DNA of 38,133 nucleotides, from positions 1 through 38,133 of the forward strand of contig NZ_KI272826.1 in NCBI RefSeq assembly GCF_000469505.1, written 5' to 3'. Source of the DNA: Leptotrichia sp. oral taxon 215 str. W9775. GTDB lineage: Bacteria; Fusobacteriota; Fusobacteriia; Fusobacteriales; Leptotrichiaceae. The notes under the pieces were generated by a model. That model worked only from the letters and a program-made list of their open reading frames with translations, ran no database searches and was not told where the DNA came from. The stretch's first letter is position 1, and the number at the start of each line of letters is the position of its first letter. Position numbers and translations under genes: made by a program. Shown piece after piece: positions 9,054 to 17,580 of the stretch.

Positions 9054-9838
9054 TATGGATAGTCGGAGGAACAAAGGATTCAAGGGAAATATTTGAAAAA
9101 CTAGCAGAAGAAACTGACATAAGCATACTTGTCAGTACAGCAACAGAATATGGTGGAAAACTTCTTGAAGAATATATTGAAAAAAATAGAAATGACAAAA
9201 GGGAACTGAAGGTAATGTCTGAAAGACTTAATGAAGGACAGATGAAGGAGCTTATCCTGAAGGAAAATATAAGTCTTATTGTGGATGCCAGTCATCCTTA
9301 TGCTGTAAATGTGAGCAATTCTGTAATAAAAGTGACAGATGAAATGAATGTGGGATACATAAGATTTGAAAGGAAAATGCTTGATTATGGCAGTGAAAAT
9401 GTGAAAAAATTTGGATCTGTCGGTGATGTTACTGCATTTGTAAAAGAAATGGAAGGTAAAAATATACTGAGTACCCTAGGTTCAAACAATCTGGAAGAAA
9501 TAAAGCCAATGGGAGAAAAAAATAATCTATATGTAAGAATACTTCCTACGGTGGATTCTGTAAAAAAGGCAGAAGATCTGGGATATCTCCCCTCAAAAAT
9601 AATAGCGTTGCAGGGGCCTGTAAGTAAAGTGCTTAACAAGGCAATGCTCGAGTCCTATAAAATAGATTATCTTATAACAAAGGAAAGTGGAGCAACAGGG
9701 GGAGAAATTGAAAAAATTGAAGCCTGCAGAGAGTACGGTACAACAGTCCTTGTAGTGAAAAGACCTTATGTAAATTACGGAAAAGTTTACAATGAAATTA
9801 ATGAACTGATAGAAGATGTGAAAAATAAAGTATTGTAA
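9050..9838 (+). CDS. cbiJ: Cobalt-precorrin-6A reductase
   Basis: CbiJ/CobK reduces cobalt-precorrin-6A to 6B with a pyridine nucleotide. The 262-residue protein starts with the family's short Rossmann opening MIWIVGGTKDSREIFEKL. It has VDASHPYAVNVSNSVI, a highly typical segment, and then RFERK. Further along are LSTLGSNNLEEI, VRILPTVDSV, IALQGPVSKVLN and LITKESGATGG, all in the order of the family. It overlaps cobC by 4 bp (ATGA), with AGGAGG inside the end of cobC serving as its RBS. It stands apart from the cbiC-D-E-T group further right, so intermediates made at different loci meet here. Confidence 0.95.
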   Translation: MIWIVGGTKDSREIFEKLAEETDISILVSTATEYGGKLLEEYIEKNRNDKRELKVMSERLNEGQMKELILKENISLIVDASHPYAVNVSNSVIKVTDEMNVGYIRFERKMLDYGSENVKKFGSVGDVTAFVKEMEGKNILSTLGSNNLEEIKPMGEKNNLYVRILPTVDSVKKAEDLGYLPSKIIALQGPVSKVLNKAMLESYKIDYLITKESGATGGEIEKIEACREYGTTVLVVKRPYVNYGKVYNEINELIEDVKNKVL

Positions 9839-9890
9839 CAGAAAATGTAAGTGAATACAGGATAATATAAAATACAGAATGAGGTTACTT

Positions 9891-11270
9891 ATGGACAGAT
9901 TTTTTAAATTTCTAAATTCAGACAGATATCAGTATGCTGAAAGTGAAATATACCTGAAAAACAATATGCATAATCAGACTGCTGTTTTTGATGTATTTTT
10001 ACGTACCAAAAATGAAAATGACTGTGCCATAGTTTATGGAATATCTGATGTGCTGGAACTCATAGAAATACTGAATGAAACATCCTACAAAGATAGAAAA
10101 AAATATTTGTCAGAATTATCAGATAATGAAGATTTTATAGAATATATGGCTAATATGAAGTTTACAGGTTCAATCAGGGGAGTAAAGGAAGGGGAAATTA
10201 TTTTTTCAAATGAACCAATTCTTACAATTACAGCACCCCTAATTCAGGGGAAAATTCTGGAAACGCCAATTCTGAATATACTAAACTATCAGATTCTTAC
10301 AGCAACGGTAACATCAAAAATTGTACAGGCGGCAGGTGGCAGGGATGTACTGTTTTTCGGAACAAGGAGAGTACCGGGCTTTGAAGCTGCAATGTCTATG
10401 ACAAAGGCCTGTTACGTGACAGGATGCATATCCCATTCAAATATTATGGGGGAATATTTCTATAATTTAAAAAGCACCGGAACTATGACACATGGATTTA
10501 TTCAAAGTTTTGGTATGGATAAAGATTCAGAATACAGGGCATTTGACCAGTTTATAAAAACATACAGCCATAAAAAATATCCTTTAGTAATGCTAGTTGA
10601 CACATATGACACAATGAAAAGTGGTATAACAGCCGCAATAAGGGCATTCAGGGATAATGGAATAAATGACGGATACGAAGGAATGTATGGAATCAGGATA
10701 GATTCAGGAAATCTGGAAGAATTATCAAAAAAATGCAGGAAAATTTTAAATGAAAATGGATTTTTCAAGGCAAAAATAATTCTCACAGGAGGGCTTGACG
10801 AACAAAGAATAAAAGAACTTATAGAAAATGGAGCAGAAGTTGATGTGTTTGGTGTAGGAGATGCCATTGCACTGCCTGAAAAGGAAATAAGCACAGTGTA
10901 TAAAATGTCTAAAATTGATGAAACTGATGTAATGAAAATTTCTGATGAAGAGCAGAAAACTTCGTTGCCTGGAAGCAAGGAACTGTACAGAATTTATGAA
11001 AATAATGACTTTACGGATGTTATAATGCTTGAAAAAGAAACACCGGAAGGAAAAAATGTAAAAAAACTTACAGTTGACTACATAAAAAATGGAGAAAAAA
11101 TTGAGGAAAACTGCCGATTATTAGGATTGGAGGAAGCTAAAAAGTACTATAAGGATAATTTGCTATACCTTCAAAAAATATACAGTGAAAAAGAAAAAAG
11201 AAACAGGGTAAAGCTTTCAGAAAATTTGAAAAAATTGAAGGAAGACCTTATAAAAAGTAAAAAAAGTTGA
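9891..11270 (+). CDS. pncB: Nicotinate phosphoribosyltransferase
   Basis: This enzyme joins nicotinate and PRPP to nicotinate mononucleotide with ATP hydrolysis. The 459-residue protein has the typical N-terminal DRYQYAESEIYLKNN, FDVFLR, and the central ETPILNILNYQ. FFGTRRVPGFEAA follows, then the histidine-bearing TGTMTHGFIQSF and VDTYDTMKSGI, the catalytic core of the family, and later GIRIDSGNL and ILTGGLDE. I chose the ATG at 9891 because GAGGT sits 6 bp before it; an ATG 12 bp earlier has no Shine-Dalgarno. It lies between cbiJ and cobS. Its product is the ribose-phosphate donor for CobT, which gives a direct metabolic reason for its place here, though it also serves NAD salvage. The C-terminal 40 residues are unusually lysine-rich. 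Confidence 0.93.
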   Translation: MDRFFKFLNSDRYQYAESEIYLKNNMHNQTAVFDVFLRTKNENDCAIVYGISDVLELIEILNETSYKDRKKYLSELSDNEDFIEYMANMKFTGSIRGVKEGEIIFSNEPILTITAPLIQGKILETPILNILNYQILTATVTSKIVQAAGGRDVLFFGTRRVPGFEAAMSMTKACYVTGCISHSNIMGEYFYNLKSTGTMTHGFIQSFGMDKDSEYRAFDQFIKTYSHKKYPLVMLVDTYDTMKSGITAAIRAFRDNGINDGYEGMYGIRIDSGNLEELSKKCRKILNENGFFKAKIILTGGLDEQRIKELIENGAEVDVFGVGDAIALPEKEISTVYKMSKIDETDVMKISDEEQKTSLPGSKELYRIYENNDFTDVIMLEKETPEGKNVKKLTVDYIKNGEKIEENCRLLGLEEAKKYYKDNLLYLQKIYSEKEKRNRVKLSENLKKLKEDLIKSKKS

Positions 11271-11325
11271 TATTTAACTGATATGTTTTTATAATATAGA
11301 AAGAATAAGTTAGAAGGAAAGTAAA

Positions 11326-12054
11326 ATGATAAAAGGATTTATAATTTTATTACAGTTTATGACAAGGATTCCTGTTCCTGTAAAAGTTGAATATGATGAG
11401 GAAAAACTCGGGAGAGCAGTAAAGTTTTTCCCTCTGGCAGGATTGATAATAGGGCTTTTTCTGTTTGCAGTAAACTTTCTTGCCGGAAAAGTTATAGATA
11501 ACAGGCAGATTACTGCAGTAATTATAATAATGGCAGAAATATTGATAACAGGCCTTATACATATTGATGGTCTGGCAGATACTGCCGACGGGCTTTTCAG
11601 CTATGCAGATAAGGAAAGAATGCTGGAAATTATGAAGGATTCGAGAATAGGGACAAATGGAACGGTGGCACTTATACTGTATTTTCTGGTAAAGGCCGTG
11701 TTTCTTGCGGCAGTGAACCCGGAATACATTCTTCTTTATCCTGTAATTTCAAGAATGGCCACATCAATAAATGCAGGGCTGGGGGAATACGCCAGAAAGA
11801 AGGGTATGAGTAACGGGATAATTGAGAAAAATGGGAAAAAGGATGCGGCTGTTTCTATCGCTATAACAGCGGTACTATCCTTTGGAATATTGAGATTGAA
11901 GGGGCTGATTGTTTTAGCATTGGCGATACTTTTCATACTTTTTTTCATGGAAAATGTAAAAAGAAAAATAGGTGGAATAACCGGGGATACAATGGGAGCA
12001 TCCCTTGAACTTACTGCAATATTAGTTCTGTTTGCAGGAATAATATTGAAATAA
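11326..12054 (+). CDS. cobS: Adenosylcobinamide-GDP ribazoletransferase (cobalamin synthase)
   Basis: CobS is an integral membrane enzyme that joins adenosylcobinamide-GDP to alpha-ribazole (or its phosphate), the last assembly step. The 242-residue protein opens with FIILLQFMTRIPVPVKVEYD. It carries FFPLAGLIIGLFL and the signature HIDGLADTADGLFSY with its acidic cluster. The next motif, MKDSRIGTNGTVALI, provides metal and phosphate binding. GGITGDTMGASLELTA is near the C-terminus. Five or six hydrophobic segments are visible. An AAGGAAAG ribosome site precedes the ATG. cobU/cobP, which makes its GDP-activated substrate, is not in the window. Confidence 0.96.
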   Translation: MIKGFIILLQFMTRIPVPVKVEYDEEKLGRAVKFFPLAGLIIGLFLFAVNFLAGKVIDNRQITAVIIIMAEILITGLIHIDGLADTADGLFSYADKERMLEIMKDSRIGTNGTVALILYFLVKAVFLAAVNPEYILLYPVISRMATSINAGLGEYARKKGMSNGIIEKNGKKDAAVSIAITAVLSFGILRLKGLIVLALAILFILFFMENVKRKIGGITGDTMGASLELTAILVLFAGIILK

Positions 12055-12090
12055 TATATAAAAATAAAAAATTAGGAGAAGGAGAGGATT

Positions 12091-12576
12091 ATGTTTTTTC
12101 CATTATTTGTAAATATTGAGAATAAAGAAGTATTAATTATTGGCGGGGGAAAAATAGGTGGAAGGAAAGCACAGACTTTAAGGGAATATGGGGGAAATGT
12201 TACTGTGTATTCTGAAAAAGTTACAGAAGAAACAATACTGGCAGATGAAAATATAAAAGTAGTAAATAAAAATGTATCACACGATGAGGGAGAAATAAAG
12301 GAACTTGTAAAAAAATATTTTCTTGTGGTGGCGGCTACAGATGATACTGAATTAAACGACAGGATATCGCATGCGTGCATGTGTGAAAATATACTTGTAA
12401 ACAATGTTTCTTCAAAAACTGAAATGAATGCCATGTTTACGGCAGTTGTGAAAAACGATGAATTTCAGATAGGAATAGGTTCTTACGGAAAAAGCTGCAG
12501 AAGATCAAAGGCTTTAAAGGGAAAAGTACAGGAGCTTATAGATGAAATTTCAAAAACAGAAAAAGAGGTTGAATAA
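12091..12576 (+). CDS. Precorrin-2 dehydrogenase (short SirC/Met8/CysG-B type)
   Basis: This 161-residue NAD-dependent enzyme oxidises precorrin-2 to sirohydrochlorin. It begins MFFPLFVNIENKEVLIIGGG, with the Rossmann loop GGGKIGGRKAQTL at about residues 18-30. FLVVAATDDTELNDRIS and the conserved asparagine strand ENILVNNVSS follow, and then the CysG-like FTAVVKNDEFQIGIGSYGKSCRRSKALK. It is shorter than Met8p or CysG N-terminal domains (about 200-220 residues), ending soon after the arginine/lysine helix, so the C-terminal dimer or chelatase part is reduced. With CbiK downstream as the dedicated chelatase, dehydrogenase activity alone would suffice. The stop shares one base with the hemB start. 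The sirC/cysG-B family is clear; the symbol is left blank because naming varies. Confidence 0.9.
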   Translation: MFFPLFVNIENKEVLIIGGGKIGGRKAQTLREYGGNVTVYSEKVTEETILADENIKVVNKNVSHDEGEIKELVKKYFLVVAATDDTELNDRISHACMCENILVNNVSSKTEMNAMFTAVVKNDEFQIGIGSYGKSCRRSKALKGKVQELIDEISKTEKEVE

Positions 12577-13547
12577 TGTATAAAAGACATAGAAAATTGA
12601 GAAATAGCAGTGCAATAAGAAATTTAGTCAAAAATATTTATCTTGAAAAAGGAGATTTGATATATCCTATTTTTATTGAAGAAGGGGAAAATATAAAAAG
12701 AGAAATTAATTCGATGCCCGGAATTTTCAGATATTCCATTGACAGAATTGATGAAGAGCTGGAAGAACTGAAAAAACTCGGAATAAGCTCCATATTATTA
12801 TTTGGGGTACCTTTACATAAGGATGAGTGTGCTACGGAAGGATATAATGAAAATGGGGTTATTCAGAATGCAATAAGATATATAAAAAAGAAATATCCTG
12901 AATTTTTAGTAATTGGTGATGTATGCTGCTGTGAATATACAAGTCATGGCCATTGCGGAATACTTGATGAAAAAGGAAATGTGAAAAATGATGAAACTCT
13001 GGAAGTGCTGTCAAAAATAGCATTGTCCTATGCAAAGGCAGGTGTGGATATAGTTGCACCTTCAGATATGATGGACGGAAGAGTGAGAAAAATATCGGAA
13101 GTTCTTTCAGAAAATGGATTTAATAATATTCCGATTATGTGTTATTCTGTAAAATATTCATCTTCATTTTATGGGCCTTTCAGGGAAGCGGCAGGTTCAG
13201 CACCAAAATTTGGAGACAGAAAGTCCTATCAGATGGATTTCAGATATTCAGGAGATGCACTGAGTGAAGTGGAAGCTGATCTCATGCAGGGGGCTGACAT
13301 GGTAATAATAAAGCCTGCAATGGCTTATCTGGATATACTTTATAAAATTAAGGAAAATTTTGGAGTTCCTGTTATAGCCTACAGTGTTTCAGGAGAATAT
13401 TCCATGATAAAGGCTGCGGCAATTAATGGCTGGATAGATGAAAAAAGTATAGTCATGGAACAGATGTATGCTTTTAAAAGGGCAGGAGCAAATGCAGTAA
13501 TAACGTATTTTGCAAAGGATGTGGCACGATATCTTGATGAGGGATAA
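12576..13547 (+). CDS. hemB: Delta-aminolevulinic acid dehydratase (porphobilinogen synthase)
   Basis: HemB condenses two 5-aminolevulinates to porphobilinogen. The 323-residue protein shows the whole family signature set: RHRKLRNSSAIRNLV, IYPIFIEEGENIKREI and SMPGIFRYSID. The cysteine cluster DVCCCEYTSHGHCG identifies the zinc-dependent type. APSDMMDGRV is followed by the two active-site lysine regions, SVKYSSSFYGPFREAAGSAP and VIIKPAMAYLDI, and YSVSGEYSMIKAA. It shares one base with the upstream dehydrogenase gene. That hemB stands with hemC and cobA-hemD while no hemE-type heme gene is visible suggests that this tetrapyrrole supply serves corrinoids and sirohydrochlorin, but genes outside the window could change that. 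Confidence 0.97.
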   Translation: MYKRHRKLRNSSAIRNLVKNIYLEKGDLIYPIFIEEGENIKREINSMPGIFRYSIDRIDEELEELKKLGISSILLFGVPLHKDECATEGYNENGVIQNAIRYIKKKYPEFLVIGDVCCCEYTSHGHCGILDEKGNVKNDETLEVLSKIALSYAKAGVDIVAPSDMMDGRVRKISEVLSENGFNNIPIMCYSVKYSSSFYGPFREAAGSAPKFGDRKSYQMDFRYSGDALSEVEADLMQGADMVIIKPAMAYLDILYKIKENFGVPVIAYSVSGEYSMIKAAAINGWIDEKSIVMEQMYAFKRAGANAVITYFAKDVARYLDEG

Positions 13548-13574
13548 TTTTTAAAAATCAATATATAGGAGATG

Positions 13575-13737
13575 AAAAAACTATATTTATTTCATTTATT
13601 ATAATTTTACTTATCTAAAACAGTCATTCATTAAGAAAAAATCAAAAACTCGCCAAAGGCTCAGACATTGATTTTTTCTAAATTCATTTTCTGTTTTGTA
13701 TTGTAAAATTCTAAATAATTCATAAATATAGTTTTTT
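13575..13737. repeat. Long-hairpin intergenic repeat, copy 1
   Basis: This 163-bp element is a near-palindrome. The ends AAAAAACTATATTTAT (13575-13590) and its exact complement (13722-13737) form a 16-bp terminal inverted repeat. Inside, ATTTTAC/GTAAAAT and AGAAAAAATCA/TGATTTTTTCT extend the stem. The tip is a small GCC-AAA-GGC hairpin. A second copy lies at 18941-19105. It fills most of the 282-bp gap between hemB and cbiK and could act as a bidirectional terminator, or be a MITE-like element. No coding capacity is seen. Confidence 0.8.
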
Positions 13738-13829
13738 ATTTATATAGATTTTTATAAAATAAATAGTACTTGTATATGTTTTGAAAATAAAATATAATAA
13801 AATTAAAATAATATCTGGAAGGAGGCTGC

Positions 13830-14606
13830 ATGGTAATTTGTGCAGGAGAAAATATGGGAAAAGCGATTCTTGTAACGAGTTTTGGGACTTCACATAGGGA
13901 TACGAGGGAAAAATGTCTTGATGTGATAGAAAATAAAGTAAAGGAAAAATATGGACAGGAAAAGGTTGAAAGAGCCTACACTTCAGGGATTATAAGAAGG
14001 ATAATAGAAAAAAGGGAAGGAATTCATATATATGATCAGAAGGAAGGTCTGGAAGCTTTGAAAAACAAGGGATATAATGAGATAATAACAATGTCTCTGC
14101 ATATTCTTGGAGGAATTGAATATTCCAAACTGGATGACAGCTATGGGAAAGTAACAGAACCTCTTTTAAAGGCAGAAGAAGATTATCTGAAGATTGTAAA
14201 TAATGAGGAATTCAACAATTTAGAAGGAAACGACGCAATCGTATTTATGGGACATGGAACAGAAAGTGCCGCAGACAGTACATATCAGAAATTGCAGGAG
14301 GAATATATAAAAGCTGGGAAAAATAACATTTTTGTGGCGACAGTTGAAGGTGAAGTGACTATTGAAGACATTATTGAAAAGCTGAAAACAGGAAATTATA
14401 AAAAAATATTATTAAAACCTTTTATGATAGTGGCAGGCGATCACGCTAAAAATGACATGGCTTCAGATGAGGAAGACTCGTGGAAAACAATGCTTAAAAA
14501 TGAAGGTTATGAAGTGACAGCATTATTAAAGGGAATGGGTGAGTATGAGTTTATTCAGGATATGTTCATGGATAAACTGGAAAAAGTATATAAAAATAAA
14601 AATTAG
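13830..14606 (+). CDS. cbiK: Sirohydrochlorin cobaltochelatase, CbiK type
   Basis: CbiK inserts cobalt into sirohydrochlorin, the committing step of the early-cobalt (anaerobic) pathway. The 258-residue protein has the family opening KAILVTSFGTSHRDTREKCLD and then AYTSGIIRRI. The first metal-ligand histidine lies in TMSLHILGGIEYSKL. FMGHGTESAADSTYQKL follows, and the second histidine lies in KPFMIVAGDHAKNDMASDEEDSW. There is no signal peptide, so this is the cytoplasmic form. Two starts are possible. The ATG at 13830 follows GGAGG by 4 bp, and the one at 13854 (MGKAILVTSF) also has GGAG and fits the usual N-terminus better. I keep the longer form. It is a single gene between a long-hairpin repeat and the riboswitch-controlled transporter operon. 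Confidence 0.95.
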   Translation: MVICAGENMGKAILVTSFGTSHRDTREKCLDVIENKVKEKYGQEKVERAYTSGIIRRIIEKREGIHIYDQKEGLEALKNKGYNEIITMSLHILGGIEYSKLDDSYGKVTEPLLKAEEDYLKIVNNEEFNNLEGNDAIVFMGHGTESAADSTYQKLQEEYIKAGKNNIFVATVEGEVTIEDIIEKLKTGNYKKILLKPFMIVAGDHAKNDMASDEEDSWKTMLKNEGYEVTALLKGMGEYEFIQDMFMDKLEKVYKNKN

Positions 14607-14699
14607 ATAGATTTAAAACAAGTTACAAATTTATTTTTAATTTATTTTTACTGGTATTTTACTGGCTTGAATACTTGTATATTAAAAAAAATATTACTC

Positions 14700-14728
14700 T
14701 TGACAAATTTAAAAAAGTATTATACGAT
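14700..14728 (+). promoter_or_regulatory. Promoter of the riboswitch-cbiMNQO-cbiA operon
   Basis: TTGACA (14700-14705) and TACGAT (14723-14728) are spaced by 17 bp, and the cobalamin riboswitch begins about 10 bp further on. This is the best -35 element in the cobalamin part of the window. The 14607-14735 stretch otherwise holds only AT-rich sequence. Confidence 0.65.
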
Positions 14729-14737
14729 TAATGAAAT

Positions 14738-14897
14738 TATAGGTGTTTTTAAAACTTAATAAGGAAATCGGTTAAAATCCGGTACAGCCCCCACTACTGT
14801 GAAACAGACGAAAGTACAAAAAACCACTGAAACATTGTGTATGTTTTGGGAAGGGTACGAGTAGGATGAAGTTAGTCAGGAGAATTGCCTAATAATT
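14738..14897 (+). ncRNA. Cobalamin riboswitch aptamer
   Basis: The conserved elements appear in order: GGAAATCGGTTAAAATCCGG, then the core CAGCCCCCACTACTGTGA, an ACTG element (CCACTGAAAC), GGGAAGG, and the 3' box GTCAGGAGAATTGCC. ATTATAGG at the 5' side can pair with CCTAATAAT at the 3' side to close the outer stem. It precedes the cobalt transporter genes, the expected target: adenosylcobalamin or a related corrinoid bound to the leader would lower cobalt uptake and cbiA expression. Boundaries are estimated to within about 10 nt. Confidence 0.95.
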
Positions 14898-14948
14898 TTT
14901 ATATGAGATTTTCTGGGAAGGGAAGATTTAATATGCATCAATAAAAAT

Positions 14949-15051
14949 AAATCAGCAGTGATTTATTTCGTGAAATAATATTATTTTGTAATATAAGATA
15001 ATATTATTGATTTTGACGTGTATTGACTTCGGCTTTGGCTGATTTTTTTTT
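14949..15051 (+). terminator. Probable riboswitch expression platform (terminator with long apical region)
   Basis: AAATCAGC (14949-14956) pairs with GCTGATTT (15038-15045), which runs into an unbroken series of nine Ts (15043-15051). The 81 nt between contain two smaller hairpins, TTATTTC-GT-GAAATAA and a TAATATTA pair. It ends 41 nt before the cbiM start. Premature termination here when ligand is bound is the likely switch. Which part of the aptamer competes with this stem is not obvious by eye. Confidence 0.5.
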
Positions 15052-15092
15052 AAGCTCATCTAATAATCAAATACATCATGGGAGGAGAAAAA

Positions 15093-15800
15093 ATGAAAAA
15101 GAAAACGTTATCAGTTTTAGTCTTGACAGGGCTGCTGTTAGTAGGAGTAAATGGTTATTCAATGCACATTATGGAAGGTTTTTTACCTTTAAACTGGGTT
15201 CTGGTATGGTTTGCTGTGTGTATTCCATTCTGGATTATAGGAATAAAGAAACTTCAGGCTGTTTCTAAAGGAAGTGTACAGGATAAAATGACACTTGCAT
15301 TGGCAGGAGCATTTATATTTGTACTGTCAGCATTGAAAATTCCGTCAGTTACAGGAAGTTCATCACATCCAACGGGAGTAGGGCTTTCAGCTATACTGTA
15401 CGGACCTTTTGTGACATCAATTCTAGGGACAATTGTATTAATATTTCAGGCGGGACTGCTTGCACATGGAGGGTTTACAACTCTTGGAGCAAATGCATTT
15501 TCAATGGCGGTAGCAGGACCTGTTGTATCATATTTAATTTATAAGGCACTTGCTAAAAAGAATAGGGGAGCTGCAATATTCCTTGCCGCGGCAATAGGAG
15601 ATCTTGCCACATATGTAGTTACATCTTTTCAGCTGGCATTTGCATATCCGTCACCTGAAGGCGGAGTAATCGCTTCATTTATTAAATTTGGAACAGTGTT
15701 TGCAGTAACTCAGATTCCTCTTGCAGTGATTGAAGGACTTCTCACAAATGTAGTAATGAACATACTTGAAAAATATAACGTAAAAGGGGTGGAAGCATAA
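15093..15800 (+). CDS. cbiM: Cobalt ECF transporter substrate-specificity subunit
   Basis: CbiM is the membrane component that binds Co(II) in the CbiMNQO energy-coupling-factor importer. I set the start at the ATG at 15093, which has GGAGGAG immediately upstream, giving 235 residues. A signal peptide (residues 1-23) ends just before MHIMEGFLP. Family knowledge says processing exposes this Met-His N-terminus as the metal ligand. Later come the conserved SSHPTGVGLSAILYGPF, GLLAHGGFTTLGANAFSMAVAGP and DLATYVVTSFQLAFAYP, with about six membrane segments. The stop overlaps the cbiN start. It is the first gene behind the cobalamin riboswitch. Confidence 0.97.
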   Translation: MKKKTLSVLVLTGLLLVGVNGYSMHIMEGFLPLNWVLVWFAVCIPFWIIGIKKLQAVSKGSVQDKMTLALAGAFIFVLSALKIPSVTGSSSHPTGVGLSAILYGPFVTSILGTIVLIFQAGLLAHGGFTTLGANAFSMAVAGPVVSYLIYKALAKKNRGAAIFLAAAIGDLATYVVTSFQLAFAYPSPEGGVIASFIKFGTVFAVTQIPLAVIEGLLTNVVMNILEKYNVKGVEA

Positions 15801-16102
15801 TGTCGGAAAACAAAAAGAAAAGTGTATTTAAAAAGAATCTTATTTTAATGCTTGTAATATTTTTAATAGGAGTTGCTCCTTTACTTTTTATAAAATCTGA
15901 ATTTGGTGGATCTGACGGTGAAGGGGAAGAAGTAATAAAAACAATAAAACCTGATTATGAGCCATGGGCTAACAGTTTAATAGAACTGCCTGGAAGTGAA
16001 ACTGAAAGTCTGCTGTTTGCACTGCAGGCGGCAATAGGTGCAGGAGTCATAGGATATGTGTTAGGTTATTTCAAAGGTGAAAGAAAAAATGCTGATAGAT
16101 AA
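15800..16102 (+). CDS. cbiN: Cobalt ECF transporter auxiliary subunit
   Basis: CbiN is a small membrane protein needed for full activity of CbiM. The 100-residue product has two transmembrane segments (about 12-30 and 72-90). They are separated by an extracytoplasmic loop with the family motif EPWANSLIELPGSETESLLFALQ, where the WANS and PGSETESLLF parts are diagnostic. Its start overlaps the cbiM stop by one base, and its end overlaps the preferred cbiQ start by 14 bp, so translation is tightly coupled. Length matches the family. Confidence 0.95.
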   Translation: MSENKKKSVFKKNLILMLVIFLIGVAPLLFIKSEFGGSDGEGEEVIKTIKPDYEPWANSLIELPGSETESLLFALQAAIGAGVIGYVLGYFKGERKNADR

Positions 16103-16781
16103 AATATCCTACACAAATCCCTTAAAAGATATAAACCCCGGAATAAAATTTATATTATCAATGACAACTTTAATATTTTTACTTTATACTGGAAGTAAAA
16201 CAGTATTTATTTTTAATTTAATACTGTTTAATTTACTTCTCCTGTTTGCTGTGAAGGTGAAAATAGGTGATTTGTTAAAGCTGAATTTTATTCCGGCTTT
16301 ATTTATTTTAACAACTGTAGTTTCACTGCTGCTGATAAAGGCAGACATATGGACGTTTCTGTTACGTTCATTTTCTTCAATAGCAGTAGTGTATTTTCTA
16401 ATCTGTTCTACACCTGTCATAGATTTGGACTATATATTTGAAAAACTGAGATTCCCAAAAATATTCAGGGAAATGTTTTTATTGATTTACAGATATATAT
16501 TTCTATTATTTGACAATAAGGAAAAACTACAGAATGCACAGGAAGTAAGGCTTGGATACAGCAATTTTAAAAATGGCATGAAGTCATTTCCAATGCTTGT
16601 AGTTGCCATATTGAAAAAAACATATTACTATAACATGAATTCTATAAAGGCTGTAGAATCAAGAATGGGAAAGGAATTTATCTTTTCCCGCCGAAAATAT
16701 AAAAAAATTGGATTTGAAATAATTTTTGTATTAATAATATTTGCAATAAACTTATATCTGGTGGTAAAATATAATGCTTAG
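16089..16781 (+). CDS. cbiQ: Cobalt ECF transporter transmembrane (T) component
   Basis: CbiQ links the ATPase to CbiM and transmits the conformational change. The 230-residue protein begins MLIDKISYTNPLKDINPGIKF. It has four or five hydrophobic segments and the coupling-helix signatures AQEVRLGY and the late KAVESRMG that dock onto CbiO. I chose the ATG at 16089 because AAAGGTG lies 9 bp upstream; a GTG four codons earlier is also in frame. It lies between cbiN and cbiO, overlapping both. The family assignment rests on topology, the motifs and the operon. Confidence 0.93.
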   Translation: MLIDKISYTNPLKDINPGIKFILSMTTLIFLLYTGSKTVFIFNLILFNLLLLFAVKVKIGDLLKLNFIPALFILTTVVSLLLIKADIWTFLLRSFSSIAVVYFLICSTPVIDLDYIFEKLRFPKIFREMFLLIYRYIFLLFDNKEKLQNAQEVRLGYSNFKNGMKSFPMLVVAILKKTYYYNMNSIKAVESRMGKEFIFSRRKYKKIGFEIIFVLIIFAINLYLVVKYNA

Positions 16782-17580
16782 ACTTGAAAATATAACTTTT
16801 TCATATGATGAAGAAACAGAAGCCCTGAAGGATGTTACTTTGAATATAGAAAAAGGTAAGAAAACATTATTTCTTGGGGAAAATGGCTCAGGAAAATCAA
16901 CATTATTTTTAATAATGAACGGACTTTTAAAGGCACAGGAAGGAAATGTGTATTTTGAAGGTGAAAAGATAAAATACAGGAAAAAAAATCTGGAAGAACT
17001 AAGAAGGAAAGTAGGGATAATTTTTCAGGATCCTGAAATACAGATATTTGCCCCTTTAGTTTTTCAGGAAGTGGCGTATGGGCCTGAAAATCTTGGTTAT
17101 TCTCCAGAGAAGGTGGAAGAAAAGGTAAACAGGGCAATGAAGGAAATAAATATAGAAGATTTGAAGGACAGACCTTGCCATCATTTGAGCTATGGGCAGA
17201 AAAAAAGAGTTTCGATAGCTGCAATTACAGCAATGGAACCGGAACTTCTTATTCTTGATGAGCCTACTGCATGGCTTGATTCTAAAAATACAAAAAGAGT
17301 ATCGGAAATTCTGGATAATTTTTCTAAAGCAGGGAAAACAATGGTAGTATCAACACATGATACGGATTTTGCCTATGAATTTGCTGATTATATCTATGTC
17401 CTTGATAAAGGAAAAATTGTCAGGCAAGGAAATAGGGACGAAGTTTTTGAGGATTTTGAATTTTTAAAAAAATTAAATTTAAATATTCCAAATATACTGA
17501 AAATAAAAAGTTACCTCAAGTATAGAAATCTTGACGAAAACGAATATTATAAATTTCTGGAGGAAAAAAACTTGTTATGA
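16774..17580 (+). CDS. cbiO: Cobalt ECF transporter ATP-binding subunit
   Basis: This 268-residue ABC ATPase energises cobalt import. It has Walker A GENGSGKST (residues 35-43), the Q-loop IIFQDPEIQIFAP, the signature LSYGQKKRVSIAAI, Walker B ELLILDEPTAWLD and the switch histidine in VSTHD. The C-terminal stretch after about residue 225 is basic and helical. IFQDPE..IFAP is typical of ECF-type rather than classical ABC ATPases. It overlaps cbiQ by 8 bp and cbiA by 4 bp (ATGA). Confidence 0.96.
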   Translation: MLRLENITFSYDEETEALKDVTLNIEKGKKTLFLGENGSGKSTLFLIMNGLLKAQEGNVYFEGEKIKYRKKNLEELRRKVGIIFQDPEIQIFAPLVFQEVAYGPENLGYSPEKVEEKVNRAMKEINIEDLKDRPCHHLSYGQKKRVSIAAITAMEPELLILDEPTAWLDSKNTKRVSEILDNFSKAGKTMVVSTHDTDFAYEFADYIYVLDKGKIVRQGNRDEVFEDFEFLKKLNLNIPNILKIKSYLKYRNLDENEYYKFLEEKNLL

